Shown in pieces: positions 1-5,075 of a DNA stretch of 5,075 nucleotides (positions within the stretch are counted from its first letter, which is position 1; every line of letters begins with the position of its first letter). The position numbers and the translations under genes are program-made. Under the pieces are notes generated by a model. It was not told where the DNA came from. It saw nothing but the letters and a program-made list of their open reading frames with translations, and did no database searches. Source of the stretch: Rhodospirillales bacterium (GTDB lineage: Bacteria > Pseudomonadota > Alphaproteobacteria > Acetobacterales > Acetobacteraceae); contig JAATGE010000025.1 in NCBI GenBank assembly GCA_015654825.1, positions 1 through 5,075 of the forward strand. Reading direction: 5' to 3'.

Positions 1-112
1 GCCGACCTTGTTCGGCGCCCGTTTGCCACGTTTCCAGATCCCGTCGGCGCGCCGCATTCGTTGGTGCGGCGACGCGCGGGTTCAGTGTAGGCGCGGATGG
101 GGGCGTTTGGAA
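1..112. other. Left edge without a supported gene
   Basis: I see no convincing gene here. Two short possibilities exist. A plus-strand frame is open from base 1 to a TAG at 88-90 and could be the last 29 residues of a gene entering from the left (it ends ...LVRRRAGSV). A minus-strand frame has an ATG at 57-55, just after an in-frame stop at 84-82, and would leave the window to the left (it begins MRRADGIWKRGKRAPNKVG). The minus-strand ATG has no Shine-Dalgarno-like sequence in front of it, and neither peptide resembles a family I can name with confidence. The longer plus-strand frame through 8-322 runs across hairpin repeats and looks like a by-product of high GC. Confidence 0.4.
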
Positions 113-141
113 GGCCAGGGGGCTCTGCCCCCTGGACCCCC
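113..141 (+). repeat. GC-rich hairpin repeat, copy A
   Basis: A near-perfect hairpin: left arm CCAGGGGGC at 115-123, loop TCT at 124-126, right arm GCCCCCTGG at 127-135. It is preceded by GG and followed by ACCCCC. The same module (GGCCAGGG..CTCTGCCC..TGGACCC) appears in reverse orientation at 285-307. There the stem is two pairs shorter on both sides, so pairing is kept although the length differs. A short weaker dyad follows (CGG at 144-146 with CCG at 151-153), loosely matching the second hairpin next to copy B. Similar GC-rich intergenic hairpins are, from memory, common in Acetobacteraceae. Function is unknown: transcript 3'-end formation or a mobile repeat are both possible. Confidence 0.7.
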
Positions 142-263
142 GACGGCGTGCCGCCGCGGTCGTACGCGCTGCGCGGCTGGAGTCTTCTGTACGGTGTTGC
201 GATATGCTGGATTTGGCGGCGCGCTCGCAGCCGATGCCAGTCTCGGAACAAATGAAATGGGGT
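142..263. other. Spacer between inverted repeats
   Basis: This stretch lies between the two opposed copies of the hairpin module. I find no credible gene, promoter or structured RNA in it. Frames crossing it on the plus strand are open only by chance: they run through the hairpins and into the antisense strand of the peptidase gene. Confidence 0.4.
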
Positions 264-283
264 CTGGGGCCGACTGGCCCCAG
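264..283 (-). terminator. Second hairpin after peptidase gene
   Basis: A perfect 8-bp stem, CTGGGGCC (264-271) with GGCCCCAG (276-283), around the 4-base loop GACT. On the minus strand it comes right after the hairpin of repeat copy B, so the peptidase transcript would meet two strong GC hairpins in a row starting 6 bases after its stop. No long T-run follows (the minus strand continues ACCCC then ATTTCATTTG), so this is not a textbook intrinsic terminator. It could still help end transcription or protect the 3' end. Confidence 0.5.
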
Positions 284-284
284 C

Positions 285-307
285 GGGTCCAGGGCAGAGC
301 CCTGGCC
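285..307 (-). repeat. GC-rich hairpin repeat, copy B
   Basis: Arms CCAGGGC (289-295) and GCCCTGG (299-305) enclose the loop AGA, flanked by GGGT on the left and CC on the right. Read on the minus strand it gives GGCCAGGG, CTCTGCCC, TGGACCC, the same module as copy A at 113-141 but in opposite orientation and with a 7-bp rather than 9-bp stem. Its stem begins only 6 bases beyond the peptidase stop codon, so it may double as part of that gene's terminator. Confidence 0.7.
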
Positions 308-311
308 TTCC

Positions 312-2393
312 TTACTCCATGAGTTGCCGCGTCAGATAAGTCATTTCCAACGCCTTCTCCTCCGACTGTTCGCGCGCATTCGCGCCGGCGGCGTGGCCGC
401 CTTCGATCGCCTCATAGTACAAATACGACAGGTGCAGCGCCGCCATCTTGGCGGCGAACTTGCGCGCGTGCTCCGGGCCGACGCGGTCGTCCTTGCTCGT
501 GGTGTAAATGAACGGCATCGGGTAGTGCACGCCGGCCCGCAAATTGGCATACGGCGAAATGCCGGCCAGGAACGCGCGCTCCTCGGGTTTCGTAACGCTG
601 CCGTATTCGCCGACCCATGAGGCGCCGGCGGCGATCTGCTCGAAGCGCAGCATGTCGAGCAGCGGCACCTGGATGACCGCGGCGTGCCACAGATCGGGAT
701 GCTGCTCGAATTCCACGCCCATCAGCAGCCCGCCATTCGATCCGCCCTCGATGCCGAGGCGGCGCGGGCTGGTGATTTTACGCGCGATGATATCTTTCGC
801 CACGGCGGCGAAATCGTCGTAGGCGCGCTGGCGGTGCGTTTTCAGCGCGGCTTCGTGCCACGCGGGGCCGAATTCGCCGCCGCCGCGGATATTGGCCAGC
901 ACATAGACGCCGCCGTGCTCGAGCCACAGTTTTCCCAACGCTCCCGAATAGATCGGCAGTTCGCTGACCTGGAACCCGCCATAGGCGTACAGCAGGGTCG
1001 GGTTGCTGCCGTCCGCCTTCATGTCCTTCGGGCGTACCACGAAATACGGGATTTTGGTGCCGTCGGCTGACGTCGCCTCGAACTGCTCGACCACGTCGCG
1101 GCTGGCGTCGAATCGCGGCGGCGACTGCTTGATCAGCGCGGGCGCGCCGCCATCCAGATCGGCGAACCACAGGCTTCCCGGCGTGAGGAAGCCGGTGACG
1201 CCGAGAAACACCTGGTTGTTGCGTATCGTGGTGGAGACCACGCTGACCGAAACATTGTCCGGCAGCGCCAGCCGCGTCGATTGCCAGGCGCCCATGTCGG
1301 GCGCGAATGCGAGGATCCGGCCACGCACATTGTCGTAGACCGCGGCCACCAGGCGGTCGCGGGTGACCGCGACTTCCTCCAGGCTTTGCCGCGGTCCGGG
1401 CACGAACACCGGTTGCGGGACGGCGTTTTTCGCCCCCATGTCGAGTGCCGCCAGGCTGCCGGCGGGGATCGTGGCCGCCCCCGGGCGCGGCCAGGGCTCG
1501 TCCAGCTTGACGATCAGCTGGTTGCGCAACAATCCGCTGACCTCCACCTTCTGCGGCAGCGCGAGCTTCTCGACACCCGAGGGCGTGACGCGGAACCAGG
1601 CGGAGTGGAAGAAATCCAGCCCCTGCTGGATCAGCATGACGTGGTGGCCCTGGCCGTCGGTCAGCGCGGTGGGCCCGACCTGCACATCCTTGGCGGTGCC
1701 GCGGAACACTTCCTTGGCGTCGCCGAGCTTTTCGCCGCGGTGCAGCCGCTTGACGATGAACGGATAGCCGCTCTCGGTCATCGAGCCGGGGCCCCAGTCG
1801 GTTGCGACCAGTAACGAGTCGGCACTTTCCCAATCCAGGTTCATCTTGGCGCGCGGCAGGGAAAATCCGGCACTGACGAAGGCCGCTTTCGTTACGTCGA
1901 ACTCGCGCTCGACGACCGCGTCCTCGCCGCCGTCGGACAGCGCCGTCAGGCACAGGCGCTCTTCCGGCTCCAGGCAATTGGCGCCCTTCCAGACCCAGTT
2001 GGCGTGCTCCGCCTTGGCCAGCGCATCGACATCGAGCACCGGGGTCCAGTGCGGCGTCGGCGGGCGGTAATCGTCCAGCCCGGTGCGGCGCCACAGGCCG
2101 CGCACATGCTCGGCATCCTGCCAGAAGTTGAACACCTGGCCGTTGATTTGCGCCGGCACCGGCACGCGGTCCTGCGCCTGTGCGATCGCCAGGGCCTGAT
2201 CGTAGAAGGTCTGGTAGTGCTTATCGCCCTTCAGCACGGCCAGCGAGCGGGCGTTCTGCTGCTTGACCCAATCCAGCGCGCGGGCGCCGTTGACGGGCTC
2301 CAGCCACAGATTGGGGTCTTTCGCGTCATCCGGCGCCATGGCGGCGCCCGCCGCCGGAAGTGCGAGCAGGCATAGCAGGGCAGCAAGGCGCAT
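312..2393 (-). CDS. Secreted prolyl oligopeptidase family (S9A) serine peptidase
   Basis: This gene encodes a 693-residue serine peptidase of the prolyl oligopeptidase family, which cuts short peptides, typically after proline. The start is the ATG at 2393, with GGAG at 2403-2400 six bases before it. An in-frame TTG at 2507 would add 38 residues encoded partly inside the AT-rich repeat, so I reject it. Residues 1 to about 17-20 form a signal peptide (MRLAALLCLLALPAAGA, then AMA), so the enzyme probably acts in the periplasm or outside the cell. An N-terminal helical segment (DPNLWLEP near 26) and a likely beta-propeller (about 80-430) precede the alpha/beta-hydrolase domain. The triad is Ser552 in GGSNGG, Asp635 in DDRV and His667 in GGHAAG. 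Tyr471 in YAYGGF probably serves the oxyanion hole. Trp593 (SWVGEYG) and Arg637 match the proline-pocket residues of pig prolyl oligopeptidase, which suggests post-proline cleavage. The length fits the family (about 700). Substrate is unknown. It lies 189 bases downstream of priA and probably has its own promoter. Confidence 0.93.
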   Translation of the reverse strand: MRLAALLCLLALPAAGAAMAPDDAKDPNLWLEPVNGARALDWVKQQNARSLAVLKGDKHYQTFYDQALAIAQAQDRVPVPAQINGQVFNFWQDAEHVRGLWRRTGLDDYRPPTPHWTPVLDVDALAKAEHANWVWKGANCLEPEERLCLTALSDGGEDAVVEREFDVTKAAFVSAGFSLPRAKMNLDWESADSLLVATDWGPGSMTESGYPFIVKRLHRGEKLGDAKEVFRGTAKDVQVGPTALTDGQGHHVMLIQQGLDFFHSAWFRVTPSGVEKLALPQKVEVSGLLRNQLIVKLDEPWPRPGAATIPAGSLAALDMGAKNAVPQPVFVPGPRQSLEEVAVTRDRLVAAVYDNVRGRILAFAPDMGAWQSTRLALPDNVSVSVVSTTIRNNQVFLGVTGFLTPGSLWFADLDGGAPALIKQSPPRFDASRDVVEQFEATSADGTKIPYFVVRPKDMKADGSNPTLLYAYGGFQVSELPIYSGALGKLWLEHGGVYVLANIRGGGEFGPAWHEAALKTHRQRAYDDFAAVAKDIIARKITSPRRLGIEGGSNGGLLMGVEFEQHPDLWHAAVIQVPLLDMLRFEQIAAGASWVGEYGSVTKPEERAFLAGISPYANLRAGVHYPMPFIYTTSKDDRVGPEHARKFAAKMAALHLSYLYYEAIEGGHAAGANAREQSEEKALEMTYLTRQLME

Positions 2394-2399
2394 GGTGGG

Positions 2400-2403
2400 C
2401 TCC
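2400..2403 (-). promoter_or_regulatory. Ribosome binding site of the peptidase gene
   Basis: On the minus strand GGAG is followed by the six bases CCCACC and then the ATG at 2393. The match and spacing are good. It fixes the start at this ATG, directly before the signal peptide, rather than at the upstream TTG at 2507. Confidence 0.75.
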
Positions 2404-2479
2404 GTCTTGGGTGGCGAGGAAAGTGCCGCTTTTGGCGAATTGCGCAAGAAGCCCCGGTCGCCGCGGAATGAGGAATAAG

Positions 2480-2551
2480 TAACAAAAGGTTTTGCTTCTT
2501 TTTTCAAGAAGAAGTTCTTTTTTGAAAAAAAGAACCAAAAAACTTTTGTTA
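2480..2551. repeat. AT-rich palindromic element with internal hairpins
   Basis: A 72-base block with only about 17 G or C bases (24%) inside a GC-rich region. Its ends are a perfect 9-bp inverted repeat: TAACAAAAG (2480-2488) and CTTTTGTTA (2543-2551). Inside are two hairpins: CTTCTT (2495-2500) with AAGAAG (2506-2511), and GTTCTTTT (2514-2521) with AAAAGAAC (2528-2535). It starts 31 bases beyond the priA stop and ends 86 bases before the peptidase ATG. It could form the 3' end of the priA transcript (hairpins plus T-runs), supply AT-rich promoter DNA for the peptidase, or be a small dispersed intergenic repeat. I recall similar AT-rich hairpin elements in Acetobacteraceae intergenic regions but cannot verify this. 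The minus strand also holds TTGAAA and, 17 bases on, TGTTAC, a weak promoter match. Confidence 0.7.
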
Positions 2552-2582
2552 GTTTGGCGGCTACTTTGGGCTGGCCTTGAAC

Positions 2583-4793
2583 CTACAGAAACGACACCGG
2601 ATCGACGTCCACATCTACCCGCGTTCCACGGGGCACCGCCACTTTGCGCAGCCACTCATGCAACAACGGCTGCACGGCGATATCGCGGCGCGTCTTCAGC
2701 AGCAGCCGGCGGCGATGCCGTCCGCGCAGGATGGCCAACGGCGCCGGGGTGGGGCCCAGCACCAGGACGCCCTCGCCGCCGGGGGCTTCGCGGCCGAGGG
2801 CGTGGGCGCACTTATCGGCGGCGTCGGCGGTGTCCGCGCTGACGATCAGCGCGGCGAGGCGGCCGAACGGCGGCCAGTTGCCCGGCCTGCGGGCGTCGGC
2901 CTCGCGCGCATAGAACTCGGCCAGGTCGCCGCTGACCAGCGCTTCCATGACCGGATGCGCGGGCGAAAAGGTTTGCAGCAACACGCGGCCGGGCGCCTCG
3001 GCGCGGCCGGCGCGGCCGGCGACCTGGTGCAGCAATTGCACCGTTCGTTCGCTGGCGCGCAGATCGCCGCCCGCGAGGCCCAGATCGGCGTCGACCACGC
3101 CGACCAGCGTCAGATGCGGAAAATGCCAGCCTTTGGCGACGATCTGCGTCCCGATCAGCAGGTCCACCTCGCGCGCCTCGATGGCGCGCGCGGCCTCGGC
3201 GGCGGCGTGCGGACCCGGCATCGTGTCGCTGGCCATGACCAGGCGGCGCGCGGCGGGGAAAAGCTCGGCGGCCTCCTCGGTGATGCGTTCAACGCCGGGG
3301 CCGATCGGCGCCAGCGTGTTTTCGGCCTTGCAGACCGGACAGGCGGGCGGCGTGGGCTCCGTGTGGCCGCAATGGTGGCAGGTCAATTCGCGGCGGGCGC
3401 GGTGCTCGACGAGCCAGGCGGTGCAATTCGGGCAGGCCAGGCGGTGGCCGCAGGCACGGCATAGCGTCAGCGGCGCATAGCCGCGGCGGTTGAGAAACAG
3501 CATGGCCTGCTCGCCGCGCGCAAAACAGTCGCGCACGGCGTCCACCAGCACGGGGCTGAGGAATTTGCCGCGCGGCGGCTGGTGCAGACGCAGATCGACC
3601 GCCTCGATCGCGGGCAGCGTGGCGCCGCCGTGGCGCGCGGCCAGGCGCAAATGCCGGTAGCGGCCGGCCTCGACATTGGCCAGCGTTTCCAGGCTGGGCG
3701 TCGCGGACACCAGGATGGCGGGGGCCCCGCCGAGGCGGGCGCGCACCACCGCCATGTCGCGGGCGTGGTAGACCACGCCATCCTCCTGCTTGAACGCGGT
3801 TTCGTGCTCCTCGTCCACGACGACGAGGCCGAGATCGGGGAACGGCAGGAACAGCGCGGAGCGGGCGCCGACCACGACGGCGGCACTGCCCTCCGCCACG
3901 GCGCGCCAGGTGACGCGGCGGGTGCGGCTGGAGAGGTCGGAGTGCCAGACCGCGGGGGGAACCCCGAAACGGCGCTCGAAGCGCGCCAGGAATTGCGCGG
4001 ACAGCGCGATTTCCGGCAGCAGGATCAGCGCCTGGCGGCCCGCCGCGACGCATTCCGCCACGGCCTCCAGATAGATTTCGGTCTTGCCCGAACCGGTGAC
4101 CCCATCGAGCAGGGTGACGCTGAACGCGGCGTCGCGCACCGCCTGGCGCAATTCCTGCGCGACCGATTGCTGCGGCGCCGACAGGCTGACCGAATGGTCC
4201 GGGTTCGGGCGAGCGAACGGCGCCTCCATCGGCACCGCGGCGGCGACCAGCAGACCGGCATCCTCCATGCCGCGGATGACGCTGCCGCCGACGTCGGCTA
4301 GCCGCGCAAGCTCGGCGCCGGGCAGCGTCCTTTCGCCCAGGGCCGCCAGAACTCGGCGCCGCTGCGGCGTCAGGCGCACCCCCTCCGGCAACGGTGCGGC
4401 CCGCCAGCCGGGCGTCGGCTGCGGCGGCGTCAGCGCGTTCACGCGCAGCGCCATGGCCATGACGCCGCCCGGGGGCGTGAGCGTGTAGCCGGCCACCCAA
4501 TCGACAAATTTGCGCAATGCGGGCGGCATCGGCGGCACCTCGAGCCGCGCGCTGACCGGCTTCAGCTTGCCATCGGCAACACTCGGGCCGCCGGGCGCGT
4601 CCCACACGACGCCAACCTCCTGGCGGCGGTTCAGCGGTACCAGCACGACGTCGCCGGGGGCGAGATCCGAGCCGGGCGGCACCGCGTAATCGAATGGGCC
4701 GACAAACGGATAAGGCAACATCACCGGCACGCGACGCTTGCGCGATGCCAAATTTGCGTCACCGTCGGTTGCAAAAAGCGGTGGTGAAGTCAC
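2583..4793 (-). CDS. priA: Primosomal protein N' (replication restart helicase PriA)
   Basis: PriA is a superfamily 2 3'-to-5' DNA helicase that recognises stalled replication forks and reloads the replisome through the primosome. With the GTG at 4793 as start the protein has 736 residues (E. coli about 732). The N-terminal 3'-DNA-binding domain begins near residue 25 ([15 protein letters not shown]), and a winged-helix segment follows (about 125-205). The helicase core carries Walker [10 protein letters not shown] (231-239, Lys237), DEEH (327-330), SATPS (363-367), GTQIVAKG (548-555) and HQVAGRAGR (589-597). Eight cysteines at 445, 448, 454, 457, 472, 475, 485 and 488 form the two zinc sites inserted in lobe 2. 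All motifs look intact. The start is uncertain. The frame is open back to an ATG at 4928, but that would overlap the divergent DUF484 gene. Other options are ATG 4820 (745 aa), TTG 4751 and ATG 4721 (712 aa). GTG 4793 gives [12 protein letters not shown] before the conserved part, with only a weak GGGG four bases upstream. The gene is divergent from the DUF484 gene. Confidence 0.95.
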   Translation of the reverse strand: MTSPPLFATDGDANLASRKRRVPVMLPYPFVGPFDYAVPPGSDLAPGDVVLVPLNRRQEVGVVWDAPGGPSVADGKLKPVSARLEVPPMPPALRKFVDWVAGYTLTPPGGVMAMALRVNALTPPQPTPGWRAAPLPEGVRLTPQRRRVLAALGERTLPGAELARLADVGGSVIRGMEDAGLLVAAAVPMEAPFARPNPDHSVSLSAPQQSVAQELRQAVRDAAFSVTLLDGVTGSGKTEIYLEAVAECVAAGRQALILLPEIALSAQFLARFERRFGVPPAVWHSDLSSRTRRVTWRAVAEGSAAVVVGARSALFLPFPDLGLVVVDEEHETAFKQEDGVVYHARDMAVVRARLGGAPAILVSATPSLETLANVEAGRYRHLRLAARHGGATLPAIEAVDLRLHQPPRGKFLSPVLVDAVRDCFARGEQAMLFLNRRGYAPLTLCRACGHRLACPNCTAWLVEHRARRELTCHHCGHTEPTPPACPVCKAENTLAPIGPGVERITEEAAELFPAARRLVMASDTMPGPHAAAEAARAIEAREVDLLIGTQIVAKGWHFPHLTLVGVVDADLGLAGGDLRASERTVQLLHQVAGRAGRAEAPGRVLLQTFSPAHPVMEALVSGDLAEFYAREADARRPGNWPPFGRLAALIVSADTADAADKCAHALGREAPGGEGVLVLGPTPAPLAILRGRHRRRLLLKTRRDIAVQPLLHEWLRKVAVPRGTRVDVDVDPVSFL
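4753..4775. promoter_or_regulatory. Nested palindrome near the priA start
   Basis: Two inverted repeats share almost the same centre. Outer arms are TTTGC (4753-4757) and GCAAA (4771-4775). Inner arms are ACCG (4761-4764) and CGGT (4766-4769) around a single T. The surrounding 60 bases are less GC-rich than the neighbouring coding DNA. If priA starts at 4721, this is untranslated leader or intergenic DNA and could be an operator. If priA starts at 4793 or further upstream, it lies inside the first codons and may be chance. I cannot assign a regulator. Confidence 0.25.
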
Positions 4794-4884
4794 TGGACCC
4801 CGTGCAATGCTCGCCTCCATGGAAAACCGACCTGACCCGGCCCGCGATACCGCGCCCGATATGGAATCAGCCAGGGAGCCCGAT
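4794..4884. promoter_or_regulatory. Divergent control region, priA and DUF484 gene
   Basis: The two genes point away from each other, so their promoters should lie in or around this stretch. It becomes 4722-4884 if priA starts at ATG 4721. I see no convincing -35/-10 pair on either strand. The CCATGG at 4817-4822 holds a possible start on both strands: a minus-strand ATG at 4820 (priA frame) and a plus-strand ATG at 4819 (DUF484 frame). Neither has a good Shine-Dalgarno sequence. The call rests on gene arrangement, not on promoter motifs. Confidence 0.35.
4874..4878 (+). promoter_or_regulatory. Ribosome binding site of DUF484 gene
   Basis: GGGAG, preceded by A, lies six bases before the ATG at 4885. 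It is the best Shine-Dalgarno match in front of any of the four in-frame ATGs (4807, 4819, 4861, 4885), so it favours 4885 as the start. Confidence 0.55.
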
Positions 4885-5075
4885 ATGGGGCCCGATCCGG
4901 CGATCATCGCCGATTTCCTGCGCGCCAACCCGTCCTTCCTGACGGCACGGCCGGAGTTGTACCGCGTGCTGACCCCACCGCAACGCGTGCATGGCGAGGT
5001 GCTGGCCGATCACATGAGCGCCATGGTGCGTGTGGAGCGTGCCCACGCGGCGGCACTGCGCGACCGCGCCGCCGA
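4885..5075 (+). CDS. DUF484 family protein, N-terminal part
   Basis: This is the first 63 residues of a gene that runs off the right edge. The peptide begins [19 protein letters not shown] and continues with a helical, Arg/Ala-rich stretch (ending [11 protein letters not shown]). The pattern '[22 protein letters not shown]' in two pieces, [10 protein letters not shown] then RPELYRVL, matches the typical DUF484 opening (a helix ending in P-x-F-L, then a H/R-P-E-L helix), followed by the start of a coiled coil. Full-length family members are usually 200-odd residues, with a GAF-like domain after the coiled coil that is not visible here. The biochemical role is unknown. DUF484 genes commonly sit just before a XerC-type tyrosine recombinase, so one is expected to the right. 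The start is uncertain: 4885 has the best ribosome binding site, and ATGs at 4807, 4819 and 4861 are in frame. Confidence 0.75.
   Translation, partial: MGPDPAIIADFLRANPSFLTARPELYRVLTPPQRVHGEVLADHMSAMVRVERAHAAALRDRAA

Noticed and set aside
1..57. Possible start of a minus-strand gene (ATG at 57) leaving the window to the left
   Set aside because: Only 19 codons are visible, without a ribosome binding site or a recognisable family, so it cannot be supported as a gene.
204..620. 138-residue plus-strand frame starting in the left intergenic region
   Set aside because: It runs through both hairpins of repeat copy B and then antisense to the peptidase's catalytic domain. No family resemblance.
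778..2094. 438-residue minus-strand reading frame in another frame of the peptidase gene
   Set aside because: It is Arg/Ala/Gly-rich low-complexity translation typical of a shifted frame in high-GC DNA. The frame at 312-2393 carries a signal peptide and a full catalytic triad.
2394..2507. 38-residue N-terminal extension of the peptidase from a TTG at 2507
   Set aside because: It begins inside the AT-rich repeat, has no ribosome binding site and would bury the signal peptide. The ATG at 2393 has a good GGAG.
2577..3464. 295-residue plus-strand frame opposite priA
   Set aside because: It is antisense to intact priA, with no domain I recognise and no Shine-Dalgarno sequence. Long antisense frames are expected at this GC content.
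3289..4605. 438-residue minus-strand reading frame overlapping priA
   Set aside because: Same kind of GC-driven shadow, rich in Arg and Ala with no recognisable motifs, while the priA frame has every helicase motif and eight zinc-site cysteines.
4769..4797. Plus-strand promoter-like pair TTGCAA, 17 bases, ACTGGA for the DUF484 gene
   Set aside because: The -10 match is poor and may fall within priA codons. I do not consider it distinguishable from chance.

Overview
The window is GC-rich (roughly two thirds G+C by eye) and fits a chromosomal segment of an alphaproteobacterium. Acetobacteraceae/Rhodospirillales is my best guess. The reasons are a primosomal helicase gene (priA) next to a divergent DUF484 gene, high-GC codon use, and a style of intergenic hairpin repeat that I associate with that group from memory; I have not checked this against a database. 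I see no tRNA, rRNA, CRISPR array, insertion sequence or phage gene.

Layout from left to right. Bases 1-311 hold no gene I can support. They carry two copies, in opposite orientation, of a GC-rich hairpin module, and the right-hand copy sits directly after the next gene's stop. A secreted S9A-type serine peptidase (prolyl oligopeptidase family) is on the minus strand at 312-2393. It has an ATG start with a good Shine-Dalgarno sequence, a signal peptide and a complete Ser-Asp-His triad. A 189-base gap (2394-2582) follows. It contains a very AT-rich element of about 72 bp (2480-2551, about 24% G+C) with 9-bp terminal inverted repeats and two internal hairpins. The primosomal helicase PriA is next, on the minus strand, with its stop at 2583-2585. 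Its start is uncertain, and I prefer the GTG at 4793. The right end holds the start of a plus-strand DUF484 gene, cut off by the window edge.

How the genes relate. priA and the DUF484 gene are divergent and share a short control region. In alphaproteobacteria DUF484 genes are often followed by a XerC-type recombinase gene, so this end looks like a chromosome-maintenance neighbourhood (replication restart and chromosome-dimer resolution). The peptidase lies downstream of priA on the same strand, but the AT-rich element separates them and they share no obvious function. It is probably a separate transcription unit for cell-envelope peptide turnover.

I found no new multi-gene system here. The features most worth a second look are the non-coding repeats: the inverted pair at 113-307 and the AT-rich element at 2480-2551. 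The divergent priA/DUF484 start region, where the longest possible reading frames overlap, comes next.
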